Source: Actinopolymorpha singaporensis (GTDB lineage: Bacteria > Actinomycetota > Actinomycetes > Propionibacteriales > Actinopolymorphaceae). From it: DNA of 64,000 bases. Position numbers and translations under genes: made by a program. The stretch covers positions 5,629,981-5,693,980 of the forward strand of contig NZ_LT629732.1 in NCBI RefSeq assembly GCF_900104745.1, written 5' to 3'. Under the pieces are notes generated by a model that ran no database searches, had not been told where the DNA came from, and saw only the letters and a list, made by a program, of their open reading frames with translations. Below, piece by piece: positions 42,431 through 49,939 of this stretch (position 1 is the first letter of the stretch; every line of letters begins with the position of its first letter).

Positions 42431-43344
42431 GAGGTGAGTCCAGCCTCCCGCAGGTCGGTTCCCAGCGCCCGGAGCTGGTCCTCCGTGGCCGGGACCAGCG
42501 GAGGTCGGACGGTACGGCCGGGCAGAACACCCAGCACTTCGAGCGCGGCCTTCGCCATGATCGCTCCTTGGGTTCGGGTCATGATCGCCTGGAACGCCGG
42601 GACCAGGCGGCGGTCGATCGCCCGCGCGGTCGCGAGATCACCCGCGTCGACGGCGGCCAGCATGTCGGCGTACTCCCTGGCCGCGACGTGGGCGACGACG
42701 CTCACCACGCCGACAGCGCCGGTCGCGAGCAGGGCGAGGTTCCACTCGTCGGACCCGCTGTAGTAGGCGAGGTCGGAGCGCGCCAGCACCGCGGTGGTGC
42801 CGGCGATGTCGCCCTTCGCGTCCTTCACCGCGACGATCCGCTGGTGCTCGCCGAGCCGGATCAGCGTCTCGGTCGCGATCGCGGTGCCGGTGCGGCCCGG
42901 GATGTCGTACAGCATCACCGGCAGCCCGGTGGAGTCGGCAATGGTGCGGAAGTGCGCCAGCAGGCCTTCCTGCGGAGGCTTGTTGTAGTACGGCGTCACC
43001 ACGAGCAGGCCGTGTGCGCCGGCCTTCTCCGCCTGTACCGACAGCTCGACGGCGTGCCGGGTGTCGTTGGTGCCGGTGCCGGCGACCACGGTCGCGCGGT
43101 CGCCGACCGCCTCCACCACCGCGCGCAGCAGCGCGTCCTTCTCCGCGTCGCTGGTGGTGGGCGACTCACCGGTGGTGCCGCTGACCACCAGGCCGTCGTT
43201 GCCGGTGTCGACCAGGTGGGTCGCCAGGCGCTGGGCGGCGGGCAGGTCGAGGTCGCCACCGGCGGTGAACGGAGTGACCATCGCGGTAAGGACGCGGCCG
43301 AGGGGGGCGCGGGACGCCTCGGCAGGCGTTGAGCTGGGAGCCAT
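42427..43344 (-). CDS. dapA: 4-hydroxy-tetrahydrodipicolinate synthase
   Basis: The 305-residue protein has SGTTGESPTTSDAEK (active-site Thr-Thr), VTPYYNKPPQEG with the catalytic tyrosine near residue 146, the YDIPGRTG motif and VAVKDAKGD with the Schiff-base lysine near residue 174. It condenses pyruvate and aspartate semialdehyde in lysine and diaminopimelate synthesis. A TAGCGT -10 (minus strand 43358-43353) lies about 9 nt before the ATG, so the mRNA may start at or near the start codon. Coupled to rnj. The matching reductase dapB is 14 kb away. Confidence 0.96.
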   Translation of the reverse strand: MAPSSTPAEASRAPLGRVLTAMVTPFTAGGDLDLPAAQRLATHLVDTGNDGLVVSGTTGESPTTSDAEKDALLRAVVEAVGDRATVVAGTGTNDTRHAVELSVQAEKAGAHGLLVVTPYYNKPPQEGLLAHFRTIADSTGLPVMLYDIPGRTGTAIATETLIRLGEHQRIVAVKDAKGDIAGTTAVLARSDLAYYSGSDEWNLALLATGAVGVVSVVAHVAAREYADMLAAVDAGDLATARAIDRRLVPAFQAIMTRTQGAIMAKAALEVLGVLPGRTVRPPLVPATEDQLRALGTDLREAGLTS

Positions 43345-43414
43345 GGGACCTCACGCTACCGGTCCGGGGTGGATCGGCGGAGCCGGTGGCGGCACGAACG
43401 GCCGCGATCTCCGC

Positions 43415-43420
43415 TACGCT
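43415..43420 (+). promoter_or_regulatory. -10 element for the ThrRS2 leader
   Basis: TACGCT fits TAnnnT and lies 6 nt before the GTG of the leader frame, the spacing of a leaderless actinobacterial mRNA. No clear -35 is seen. Confidence 0.45.
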
Positions 43421-43426
43421 CGTGCC

Positions 43427-43528
43427 GTGAACTCCGCGTCGGTCCTGTTCAGCACGACGACGCCGCAGTCGCTTCCCGCGACGCGGCGGCCTCGTCCCGA
43501 CGATCTTTTCGCAACGATCAGTCGATAA
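43427..43528 (+). CDS. Putative Thr-rich leader peptide upstream of ThrRS2
   Basis: A 33-codon frame begins at GTG 43427 and ends TAA 43526-43528. It contains FSTTTPQS, with three consecutive ACG threonine codons, and two more Thr codons later. It starts where transcription should begin and is followed 13 nt later by a very stable hairpin before the synthetase gene. This is the arrangement of amino-acid attenuation leaders, with threonine codons matching the downstream enzyme. The peptide itself need have no function. Evidence is positional and compositional only. Confidence 0.45.
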   Translation: MNSASVLFSTTTPQSLPATRRPRPDDLFATISR

Positions 43529-43538
43529 CGGCCGCGCG

Positions 43539-43582
43539 GACGGCCCGGGAGCACTTCCCGGGCCCGTCGGCACTCGGGGTGC
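43539..43582 (+). promoter_or_regulatory. Candidate attenuator hairpins before ThrRS2
   Basis: GGCCCGGGA (43542-43550) pairs with TCCCGGGCC (43556-43564) around a 5-nt loop, extendable by GAC/GTC across one bulge. A second small hairpin GCAC-TCGGG-GTGC spans 43570-43582. Neither has a T-tract. The ribosome-binding site follows at 43597. Confidence 0.5.
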
Positions 43583-43613
43583 TCCCTCCCTCACCCGAAG
43601 GAGACGAACTCCC

Positions 43614-44954
43614 ATGCACGCACCCCACTCACCGGCCGCTTCATTCCCCCACGAACCGGTCGAACCCGGCGAACGACTCGGTGGATCCCTCCGACAGGAT
43701 GCCGTGGCCGCCGCGGACTCTCCGGCCGACCACCGCCGGCTCGGCCGCGAGCTCGACATCTTCACCGGCGACGAACTCGTCGGCGCCGGCTTCCCGCTCT
43801 GGCTGCCCGACGGTGCCGCCGTCGTCGCCGAACTCGAGCGCTACGTCCTCGACCTGGAGCGCCGGCAGGGCTATCGCCACGTGCGGACCCCCGCGCTGGG
43901 CAAGCGCGCGTTGTACGAACGCTCCGGCCACTGGCAGCACTTCGGACCGGACATGTTCCCGCCGTTCCGGGTGGGCGGTGAGGACCTCGTCCTGCGGCCC
44001 GTGCTGTGCCCGCACCACGCCCTGGTCTACCGCTCCCGGCTGCGCAGCCACCGCGAGCTGCCGCTGCGGATCGGGGAGGTCGGGTCGATGTACCGCATGG
44101 AGCGGTCCGGCGTGGTGGGCGGCCTCACCCGAGTCCGCGGCATCACCCTGAACGACGCGCACATCTTCTGCGCGCCGGAGCAGGCCGCGCGGGAGGCGGT
44201 GCGGGCGCTGGCGATGATCGACGAGGCGTACGACGTTCTCGGGATCCGCGCGGCGTACCACCGGCTGTCGCTGCCCGGTCCGCCGGAGGTGGGCAAGTCC
44301 TATGCGGGCGAGGCGCCGATGTGGGAGCGCGCCGAGGCGATCCTGCGGGACGCGCTCGAACAGCACGGCGTGGAGGTTCGCGCGGTGCGGGGCGAGGCGG
44401 CGTTCTACGGACCGAAGATCGACGTACAGGTGTACGACGCGCACGGGCGGGAGTTCACCCTCTCGACCGTGCAGGTGGACCTTTACCAGCCGGAGCGGTT
44501 CGACCTGGAGTACGTCGCTCCCGACGGCAGCCGGAGGCGGCCGGCGATGGTGCACCGGAGCGTGCTGGCGTCGATGGAACGCATGATGGCCTACCTGCTG
44601 GAGGCCTACGCCGGCGCGCTCCCGCCCTGGCTCGCACCGGTCCAGGTGCTCGTCCTCCCGGTGAGCCCGGCGCAGGCCGAGGCAGCCCGGACGGTGGCTC
44701 TGCGGGCCGAGGAGGCGGGCCTACGTGTCGACGTGGACGACCGCGACGAGAGCCTGGGCGCGCGGGTGCGGGCCGCGCGCCCGCGCCGGGTGCCCTATCT
44801 CGCGGTGGTCGGCGCGCGGGAGGCCGAGGCCGGCAGCGTGTCGGTCCGGCTGCGCGACGACCGCCGGCTGCCCGCGCTGCCGGTGGACGCGTTCGCCGAT
44901 GGCGTGGCGGCAGTGGTCGCCGACCGCCGCCGCGACCTCGGGTTCGCCGGCTGA
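43614..44954 (+). CDS. thrS2: Short threonyl-tRNA synthetase paralogue lacking the editing region
   Basis: The 446-residue class II synthetase lacks the TGS and N-terminal editing domains of ordinary ThrRS (about 640-690 residues). It retains the catalytic core with motif 2 (RIGEVGSMYRMERSG), motif 3 (VHRSVLASMERMMAYL) and an anticodon-binding domain (QVLVLPVSPAQAEAA onwards). The three zinc/substrate ligands are all present: Cys in VLCPHH, His in LNDAHIFC and His in MVHRS. It should charge tRNA-Thr but cannot clear Ser-tRNA-Thr by itself. The start ATG 43614 has a GAAGGAGA site. Possible roles are resistance to a ThrRS inhibitor or a stress paralogue. Confidence 0.85.
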   Translation: MHAPHSPAASFPHEPVEPGERLGGSLRQDAVAAADSPADHRRLGRELDIFTGDELVGAGFPLWLPDGAAVVAELERYVLDLERRQGYRHVRTPALGKRALYERSGHWQHFGPDMFPPFRVGGEDLVLRPVLCPHHALVYRSRLRSHRELPLRIGEVGSMYRMERSGVVGGLTRVRGITLNDAHIFCAPEQAAREAVRALAMIDEAYDVLGIRAAYHRLSLPGPPEVGKSYAGEAPMWERAEAILRDALEQHGVEVRAVRGEAAFYGPKIDVQVYDAHGREFTLSTVQVDLYQPERFDLEYVAPDGSRRRPAMVHRSVLASMERMMAYLLEAYAGALPPWLAPVQVLVLPVSPAQAEAARTVALRAEEAGLRVDVDDRDESLGARVRAARPRRVPYLAVVGAREAEAGSVSVRLRDDRRLPALPVDAFADGVAAVVADRRRDLGFAG

Positions 44955-44998
44955 CCCCGAACTACCAACCAGCGTTGGCGCCTGGGCGGGTCCCCCGC

Positions 44999-45814
44999 TC
45001 AGGGGGCGACCCGGCCGTTGCGCTGGAAGGCCGCGTGACTGAGCGGCATCAGGCGGGCCCACTCCTCCTCCATCCGCTCGGCCATCATCTCGATCTCGCG
45101 CTGGGGGTAGGAGGGGACCGCGGACTCCTCCCGGCTGGTGCGCAGCGACAGGATGTTCATCAGCGAGCGGGCGTTGACGGTGACGTAGGCCGAGGAGTAG
45201 ATCGTGAGCGGCAGCACGATCCGGGCCACCTCGCGGGCGACGCCCGCCGCCAGCATGCGCTGGTAGGACGCGTAGGCCCGGGTGCACTGCTCACGGGTCT
45301 CGCGTTCGACCAGCGCATGCTGCTCCGGCGTGCCCGACACGAACTGGTAGTGCCCGGGCTTACCCTCCTGCACCAGCCTCCGCTCCGGGCCGGGGACGTA
45401 GAACACCGGCCGCAGCTCGCGGTAGCGCCCGGACTCCTCGTTGTAGGAGGCGATCCGGTGCCGCATCAGCTCGCGGAAGACGAAGATCGGCGCGTGGACG
45501 TAGAAGGTCATCGAGTTGTGCTCGAACGGGCTGCCGTGCCGGGACCGCATGAGGTAGTTGATCAGGCCGGCGGACCGCTGGGCGTCGGCCTCCACGTCGT
45601 CCAGGGACTGCTCTCCCTTGGTCGACACCCGGGCAGCGAAGAGCACGTCGGCGTCCCGGGCGGCCGACCGGACCAGCTCGACCGAAACGTCGTCGCGAAA
45701 CTCCACTGCCGCGCCGTCGGGGTCCGTGGGCTCCACCGGCTCGCTCCCCTCGTCCCTCGCGGTCAGGTCGTCCGTACGCGCGTCCACGTCGGTCGCCGCC
45801 GTCGCACCACCCAT
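44999..45814 (-). CDS. thyX: FAD-dependent thymidylate synthase
   Basis: The 271-residue protein has the ThyX motif RHRIASYNEESGRY (RHRxxS-x5-SxRY form), the active-site SxR, and a C-terminal NILSLRTSREE region. It methylates dUMP to dTMP using methylenetetrahydrofolate and reduced FAD. The ATG at 45814 has a GGGAGGAG site. An acidic N-terminal extension of about 40 residues precedes the domain. In many actinobacteria it lies between dapB and dapA, and here accessory genes separate it from both. Confidence 0.95.
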   Translation of the reverse strand: MGGATAATDVDARTDDLTARDEGSEPVEPTDPDGAAVEFRDDVSVELVRSAARDADVLFAARVSTKGEQSLDDVEADAQRSAGLINYLMRSRHGSPFEHNSMTFYVHAPIFVFRELMRHRIASYNEESGRYRELRPVFYVPGPERRLVQEGKPGHYQFVSGTPEQHALVERETREQCTRAYASYQRMLAAGVAREVARIVLPLTIYSSAYVTVNARSLMNILSLRTSREESAVPSYPQREIEMMAERMEEEWARLMPLSHAAFQRNGRVAP

Positions 45815-46325
45815 GCCTGCTCCTCCCGGAAAGTCGTGTGCCGGATGTCGTGAAGTGTCCTGTTCGCACCCGACTCGCGTCAGCCTAGACGGCCGCACCG
45901 ACAGGCCGGGGACCCGCGCCGGGGTGCCGACCGGCGCCCCGGCAGACCTCGCGATGCCGACCGAACCGCCGCTGACCAGGCCTTTTTGCGTGTCTGAACA
46001 TTCACCGAACTGCAATGACTACTTTCCGGTTAACACTTGTCACTCTTCTCACATGGGAGTACCCAGAACGCAAGGCCCCGGAAGTCACCATCCCGGGACC
46101 CCTTGGAGGGCGTCCATGGAGACGTCGCAGAGCAGCGGGCCCGCACGCTTCGGCGGCCCACCGGGGAACGCCGTCGGTCGCGCCACGGCCTTCCGTGCTT
46201 GTCCCACCGGTCGTCCCACCGATCGTTCCGTCAGACAGTCCCACCAGACCGGCCGCCGGGCCCGCACCGGCGTACCCGCAGGCGACCGGAGTCCCCGATC
46301 CACCGGAAACGCCCACGGGGGAACC
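45815..46325. other. 511-bp gap between thyX and the papain-like protease
   Basis: This gap holds the thyX upstream region and, at about 45978-46055, a distinctly A+T-richer stretch (with GCCTTTTTGCG and GGTTAACACTTGTCA) unlike the surroundings and probably containing the protease promoter. An in-frame ATG at 46116 with a GGAGGG site could extend the protease by 70 residues. The 46054-46325 codons have clearly lower G+C at third positions than the neighbours. Confidence 0.5.
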
Positions 46326-47489
46326 ATGCCTGTTCACCAGCCCCTCGACCTGGCCGGCCTCGACCGGACGCTGAACTGCGCCGGTACGCCCTGGGATCTG
46401 GCGCGGAACCCGATGACGGCGCTGTCGGAGAGCGAGCGCGCCGACCGGGTCCGCTTCCCGCTGCCCAGGCCCCGCGCGGCCGAGGCCGGCCCCGGCGGGC
46501 CCCGGGTCACTGTCCCGGCGACGCCCGCCCCCGGGGCTCCCCGCCCCGGGGACCGGTCGAACCGAACGGGTGGCGACGCCGGTGAGGCGGGCCACTTCGA
46601 CCTGCGCGACGTGGACGGCGTCGACTACACCACGCCGGTCAAGGACCAGGGGCCGTGCGGCAGCTGTGTGGCGTTCGCGACGCTGGCCGCTGTCGAGCAC
46701 GTCGCCCGGTTCACCCGGCACATGCCCGACCTGCCGCTGGACCTGTCGGAGGCACACGCGTTCCACGGTTACGGCCGGTCCGACGGGGCGGGCGCGGACA
46801 CCGGCTGGTGGCCGGGTCGGCTGCTGCCGTCGGTCGCCGAGTCCGGCGTGGCGTTCGAGGACTGCCTTCCGTACTCCCCGAATGACGCCGACGACACGGG
46901 GCTGGACCCCGGCTGGCTCGACCGGCGCGTCCGGGTCACCGGCTTCACCCGGATCGGAGCCGGTCCGGGTGCGATCAAGGAGCACCTGCGCACCTACGGT
47001 GCGGTCATCGCCTGCCTCGTGGTGTACCAGGACTTCCTCAGCTACCGGTCGGGCGTCTACCGGCACCTGACCGGGGCGGCGACCGGCGGGCACTGCGTCG
47101 TACTGGTCGGATACGACGACGCCCAACAGTGCTGGATCGCCAAGAACAGCTGGGGAACCGGATGGGGCGAGCAGGGTTTCTTCCGGATCGGCTACGGCGA
47201 GTGCGACATCGAGTCCTACCCCGGTCCGGGTGGTGTCGAGGTTTACGGCATCACCGGCGTCACCCTGCGCGCCCTGCTGCCGGAAATGACGGTTCTCGCC
47301 CTGTGGGCGGGCGAGGACGACACCCACGTGTGGGTGTACGGCGCCGTACGCGGCTGGCTCAGCCTCGACGGTGACGACCTGACGCCGGAGCATCCGCTAC
47401 TGACGGAGCTCGCGACGTCGCAGGCCCTCGGACGGCCGGTCCGGTTGTTCGAGGACGACGGACGCATCACCTCGCTCCATCCTTCGTGA
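46326..47489 (+). CDS. Papain-family (C1) cysteine peptidase with C-terminal add-on domain
   Basis: The 387-residue protein has a Pro/Ala-rich leader of about 90 residues, then a papain fold. It shows VKDQGPCGSCVAFATLA with oxyanion Gln and nucleophile Cys near residue 115 (the usual Trp after the second Cys is Val), GGHCVVLVGYD with the His, and WIAKNSWGTGWGEQGFF with the Asn. No export signal is visible. After the peptidase, about 85 residues form a module ending SQALGRPVRLFEDDGRI that recurs in the next gene. I use ATG 46326; ATG 46116 with a better ribosome-binding site is an alternative. It is coupled to the next gene by a GTGA overlap. Confidence 0.88.
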   Translation: MPVHQPLDLAGLDRTLNCAGTPWDLARNPMTALSESERADRVRFPLPRPRAAEAGPGGPRVTVPATPAPGAPRPGDRSNRTGGDAGEAGHFDLRDVDGVDYTTPVKDQGPCGSCVAFATLAAVEHVARFTRHMPDLPLDLSEAHAFHGYGRSDGAGADTGWWPGRLLPSVAESGVAFEDCLPYSPNDADDTGLDPGWLDRRVRVTGFTRIGAGPGAIKEHLRTYGAVIACLVVYQDFLSYRSGVYRHLTGAATGGHCVVLVGYDDAQQCWIAKNSWGTGWGEQGFFRIGYGECDIESYPGPGGVEVYGITGVTLRALLPEMTVLALWAGEDDTHVWVYGAVRGWLSLDGDDLTPEHPLLTELATSQALGRPVRLFEDDGRITSLHPS

Positions 47490-47941
47490 GGATCCACACC
47501 ATGGCGACCACGTTCACCGAAGGAAGCTCGGCACGGGCTCCCGTTCCACGCACGACGGCGACCTCGACGGGCAGCGCGCCCGGCTCCCGCCCCGAGCCGC
47601 CGTTCACTCCCCCGCTGGCGCCGCCGCCGCGGCGCCGGGCGGGCGACCTCACCGAGGCCGACCTGGCCGCCGCGACCTGGGGTGCCCAGGTGGGCGCCCA
47701 GCCCGGCGTACGGCTCGGTCAGTGGCACACGAACGTCCAGGTCGAGGCGTACCGGCCGGCGGAGGGGCCGGGCACGCCGTGGCTGTTCCTGCGTGGGCCC
47801 GGCTGGCGCCGGTTGCCCCGCGCGGATGAACGCGCCGGCACCGCGCTGGCGTTCCTGGGCGCGCAGGCACACCGCACCGGCCGACCAGTTAGCGTCTGCG
47901 AGGACGCGGAGGGAGTGATCCGGCAGATCTACCTGTGGTGA
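47486..47941 (+). CDS. Small protein sharing the protease's C-terminal module
   Basis: The 151-residue product has a low-complexity Pro/Ser/Thr-rich first half and a compact second half. The pattern of the second half (WLFLRGPGWRRL, then QAHRTGRPVSVCEDAEGVI) aligns with the protease's tail (WVYGAVRGWLSL, then SQALGRPVRLFEDDGRI). It therefore looks like a free copy of that module. The GTG at 47486 overlaps the protease stop; an ATG five codons in (47501) is the alternative start. No known family is recognised. A role in protease targeting, inhibition or substrate presentation is conceivable. Confidence 0.65.
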   Translation: MRIHTMATTFTEGSSARAPVPRTTATSTGSAPGSRPEPPFTPPLAPPPRRRAGDLTEADLAAATWGAQVGAQPGVRLGQWHTNVQVEAYRPAEGPGTPWLFLRGPGWRRLPRADERAGTALAFLGAQAHRTGRPVSVCEDAEGVIRQIYLW

Positions 47942-48053
47942 ACGGCTGTCGAACCGAGCACGTGGCCGGGCAACCGTCCGTGCTGGGCACTCGCGCGCCG
48001 GCCGGTCCCGGTGGTCGGGCCGTACGGCGGGCGGGTGCCCGAGGACCGCTGCG

Positions 48054-48482
48054 CTAGGAGGTCGCGGGCCGGGCGCGTATCTCGACCTCGAAGCGCTCCA
48101 GGAAGCTCGTCTCCCAGGAGCGGCTGAGGACGAGCTCGGCCGCGCCCAGGCCGGGCGCGACGACGGCGAGCCGGACCAGCCTCTGCCCACCCGCACCCGG
48201 CACCGGTGCCGCACCGGTGCCGGCGCCGGGCAGCGCCAGTTCCGACGACACCACCTCCAGCGGCCCGGACACGCGTTCGACGCTCCACTGGTAGCCCGTG
48301 GTGGCGTTCTCCGGCAACTGCACGAGGATCTCGTCACCCACGGCCGCGACGGTCGACGTTCCGGTCTTCGTGACCACGATCTCGGCGATGGCGTCCACCC
48401 CCTTGACTGCGAGGTCGGATGAGTCAGCTCGGCAGGTGCTGGCCCACGCCACGGATCGGCCGGGTGCCGTCGAACTGGACAC
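48054..48482 (-). CDS. Chagasin-like (I42 family) cysteine-protease inhibitor
   Basis: The 142-residue product has the chagasin layout: VGDEILVQLPENATTGYQWSV, where NATTGY is the first inhibitory loop (NPTTGY in the family), GAGGQRLVRLAVV as the middle loop region, and SRSWE, the position of the RPW-type third loop. Chagasin-type proteins block papain-family proteases by inserting these loops in the active-site cleft. There is no signal peptide. The GTG at 48482 is used; a GTG at 48398 would give 114 residues, closer to family length. It is convergent with the papain-like protease gene 0.6 kb away, so inhibitor and likely target are neighbours. Confidence 0.8.
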   Translation of the reverse strand: MSSSTAPGRSVAWASTCRADSSDLAVKGVDAIAEIVVTKTGTSTVAAVGDEILVQLPENATTGYQWSVERVSGPLEVVSSELALPGAGTGAAPVPGAGGQRLVRLAVVAPGLGAAELVLSRSWETSFLERFEVEIRARPATS

Positions 48483-48562
48483 GTCAATGGTTCCTTTGGC
48501 CGCTCACCATAGTGCTTGGCCAGGCGTGCGCGGCGGTTATCACCAGGCTCGTTCGACGGGAT

Positions 48563-48606
48563 CCGGATCAGGCCCGGATCAGGCCCGGATCAGGCCCGGA
48601 TCGGCC
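48563..48606. repeat. 11-bp tandem repeat, four units
   Basis: CGGATCAGGCC repeats at 48563, 48574 and 48585, with a variant CGGATCGGCC at 48596 and a further TGATCAGGCC just beyond. It lies between the PLP-enzyme stop and the inhibitor start. Confidence 0.85.
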
Positions 48607-48621
48607 TTTGATCAGGCCCGG

Positions 48622-49869
48622 TCAGCCTCGCCGGTGGGCTGCCCGGGCGGCTCCGGACCGGGCGAGGTCGGCGACGCCCTCCAGCAGCCGGTCGACGTCG
48701 GAACGGTCGGTGTAGTGCGCAAGGCTGGCCCGGACGGCGCCGCCGGTGTCGCGTACGCCGAGCACCGCGGCGAGTTCCCAGGCGTAGTTGAAGCCGTTGG
48801 AGACGTTCACCCGAAGGTCCGCGAGGTGTTCGGCGACCTCCCGTGGAGTGTGGCCGGCGACGGTGAAGTAGGCGGTGGGAGTACGCCGGGCCGCCTTGCC
48901 GTAGGTGGTCACGTGCGCCATCGCGTCGAGGGCGCCGAGGAGGTATGCGAACAGGTCCGCTTCGTACGCCTCGACCACGGCCATCGACGCCAGCAGCCGC
49001 GCCCGCCGCGACCCGGCGGCGGCGCCGTCGAGGCAGGCCAGGTGGTCGACGGCGGCGACGGCACCGGCCAGGTCGGCGAACGGCAGGGTGCCCCGCTCGA
49101 ACCGCCCCGGCGCCTCCTCCGGCGCGGGCAGCAGCCTGTCCGGGCGTACGCCGTCCAGCGCGACCGGATCGGCGATCACCGCGGCCAGGTGCGGCCCGGA
49201 CCACTTGTAGGCGCTGGTGGCGTAGAAGTCGGCGCCGAGCGCGCGGACGTCGACCCGGGTGTGCGGGGTTGAGTGCACCCCGTCGACGTAGACCAGAGCG
49301 CCGACCGCGTGGGCGCGGCCCGCGATCGCGGCGACGTCGGGACGGGTGCCGACGAGGTTGCTCGCACCGGTGACAGCGACCAGCCGGGTGCGGGCGCCGA
49401 GCAGGTCGTCGTACTGCTCGACGGGCAGCTCGCCCGTCGCGGGGTCGACGTCCGCCCAGCGCACGGTCGCCCCGGCGCGTTCGGCGGCCTGGACCCACGG
49501 CCGGACGTTCGCGTCGTGGTCGAGCCGGGACACCACCACCTCCTCACCCGGTCCCCACTGCCGGGCCAGCGCGTCGGCCAGCCGGTAGGTCAGCGCGGTC
49601 ATGCTGGGCCCGAGGACGACGCCCTCGGGTTCGCCGCCGACGAGGTCGGCCACCGCCCGCCGGCACTCGGCGACGATCCCGTCCGACCGCCGGCTGGCCG
49701 CCGACGCCCCGCCGACGTTGCTGAGCCCGTGGCGGTAGGCGTCCGCGATCGCGTCGACCACCGGCTGCGGCACCTGGGTGCCACCCGCTCCGTCGAGGTA
49801 CGCGTGCCCGTCCGCGAGTGCGGGGTAGGCCGCGCGGATGCCGTCGATGCCGTAAACGTCGTTGGCCAT
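48622..49869 (-). CDS. Class-V aminotransferase/cysteine-desulfurase-like PLP enzyme
   Basis: The 415-residue protein has the CsdA/NifS-like fold. YLDGAGGTQVPQPVV near residue 25, LDHDANVRPW, VDGVHSTPH with the PLP-binding Asp/His, and ATSAYKWSGPH with the Schiff-base lysine near residue 222 place it in a subgroup named cysteine desulfurase-like. The usual active-site Cys loop is not evident, so desulfurase activity is uncertain. A TACGGT element 6 nt before the ATG suggests its own leaderless promoter, although it also lies 70 nt downstream of paaE on the same strand. Substrate unknown. Confidence 0.8.
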   Translation of the reverse strand: MANDVYGIDGIRAAYPALADGHAYLDGAGGTQVPQPVVDAIADAYRHGLSNVGGASAASRRSDGIVAECRRAVADLVGGEPEGVVLGPSMTALTYRLADALARQWGPGEEVVVSRLDHDANVRPWVQAAERAGATVRWADVDPATGELPVEQYDDLLGARTRLVAVTGASNLVGTRPDVAAIAGRAHAVGALVYVDGVHSTPHTRVDVRALGADFYATSAYKWSGPHLAAVIADPVALDGVRPDRLLPAPEEAPGRFERGTLPFADLAGAVAAVDHLACLDGAAAGSRRARLLASMAVVEAYEADLFAYLLGALDAMAHVTTYGKAARRTPTAYFTVAGHTPREVAEHLADLRVNVSNGFNYAWELAAVLGVRDTGGAVRASLAHYTDRSDVDRLLEGVADLARSGAARAAHRRG

Positions 49870-49939
49870 CTACCCACCGTAGCGGTGCGCTGACGGACCG
49901 GACCCGGCTGGTCCGCTGTTCTCGTACGCCGCGCCGAGG

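Noticed and set aside
43345-43613. T-box riboswitch upstream of the ThrRS paralogue
   Set aside because: No T-box core sequence or stem I layout is recognisable; the Thr-codon leader explains the region better.
46085-46585. Alternative coding frames across the protease N-terminus
   Set aside because: Arg/Pro/His-rich composition and no family features; treated as unresolved rather than as genes.
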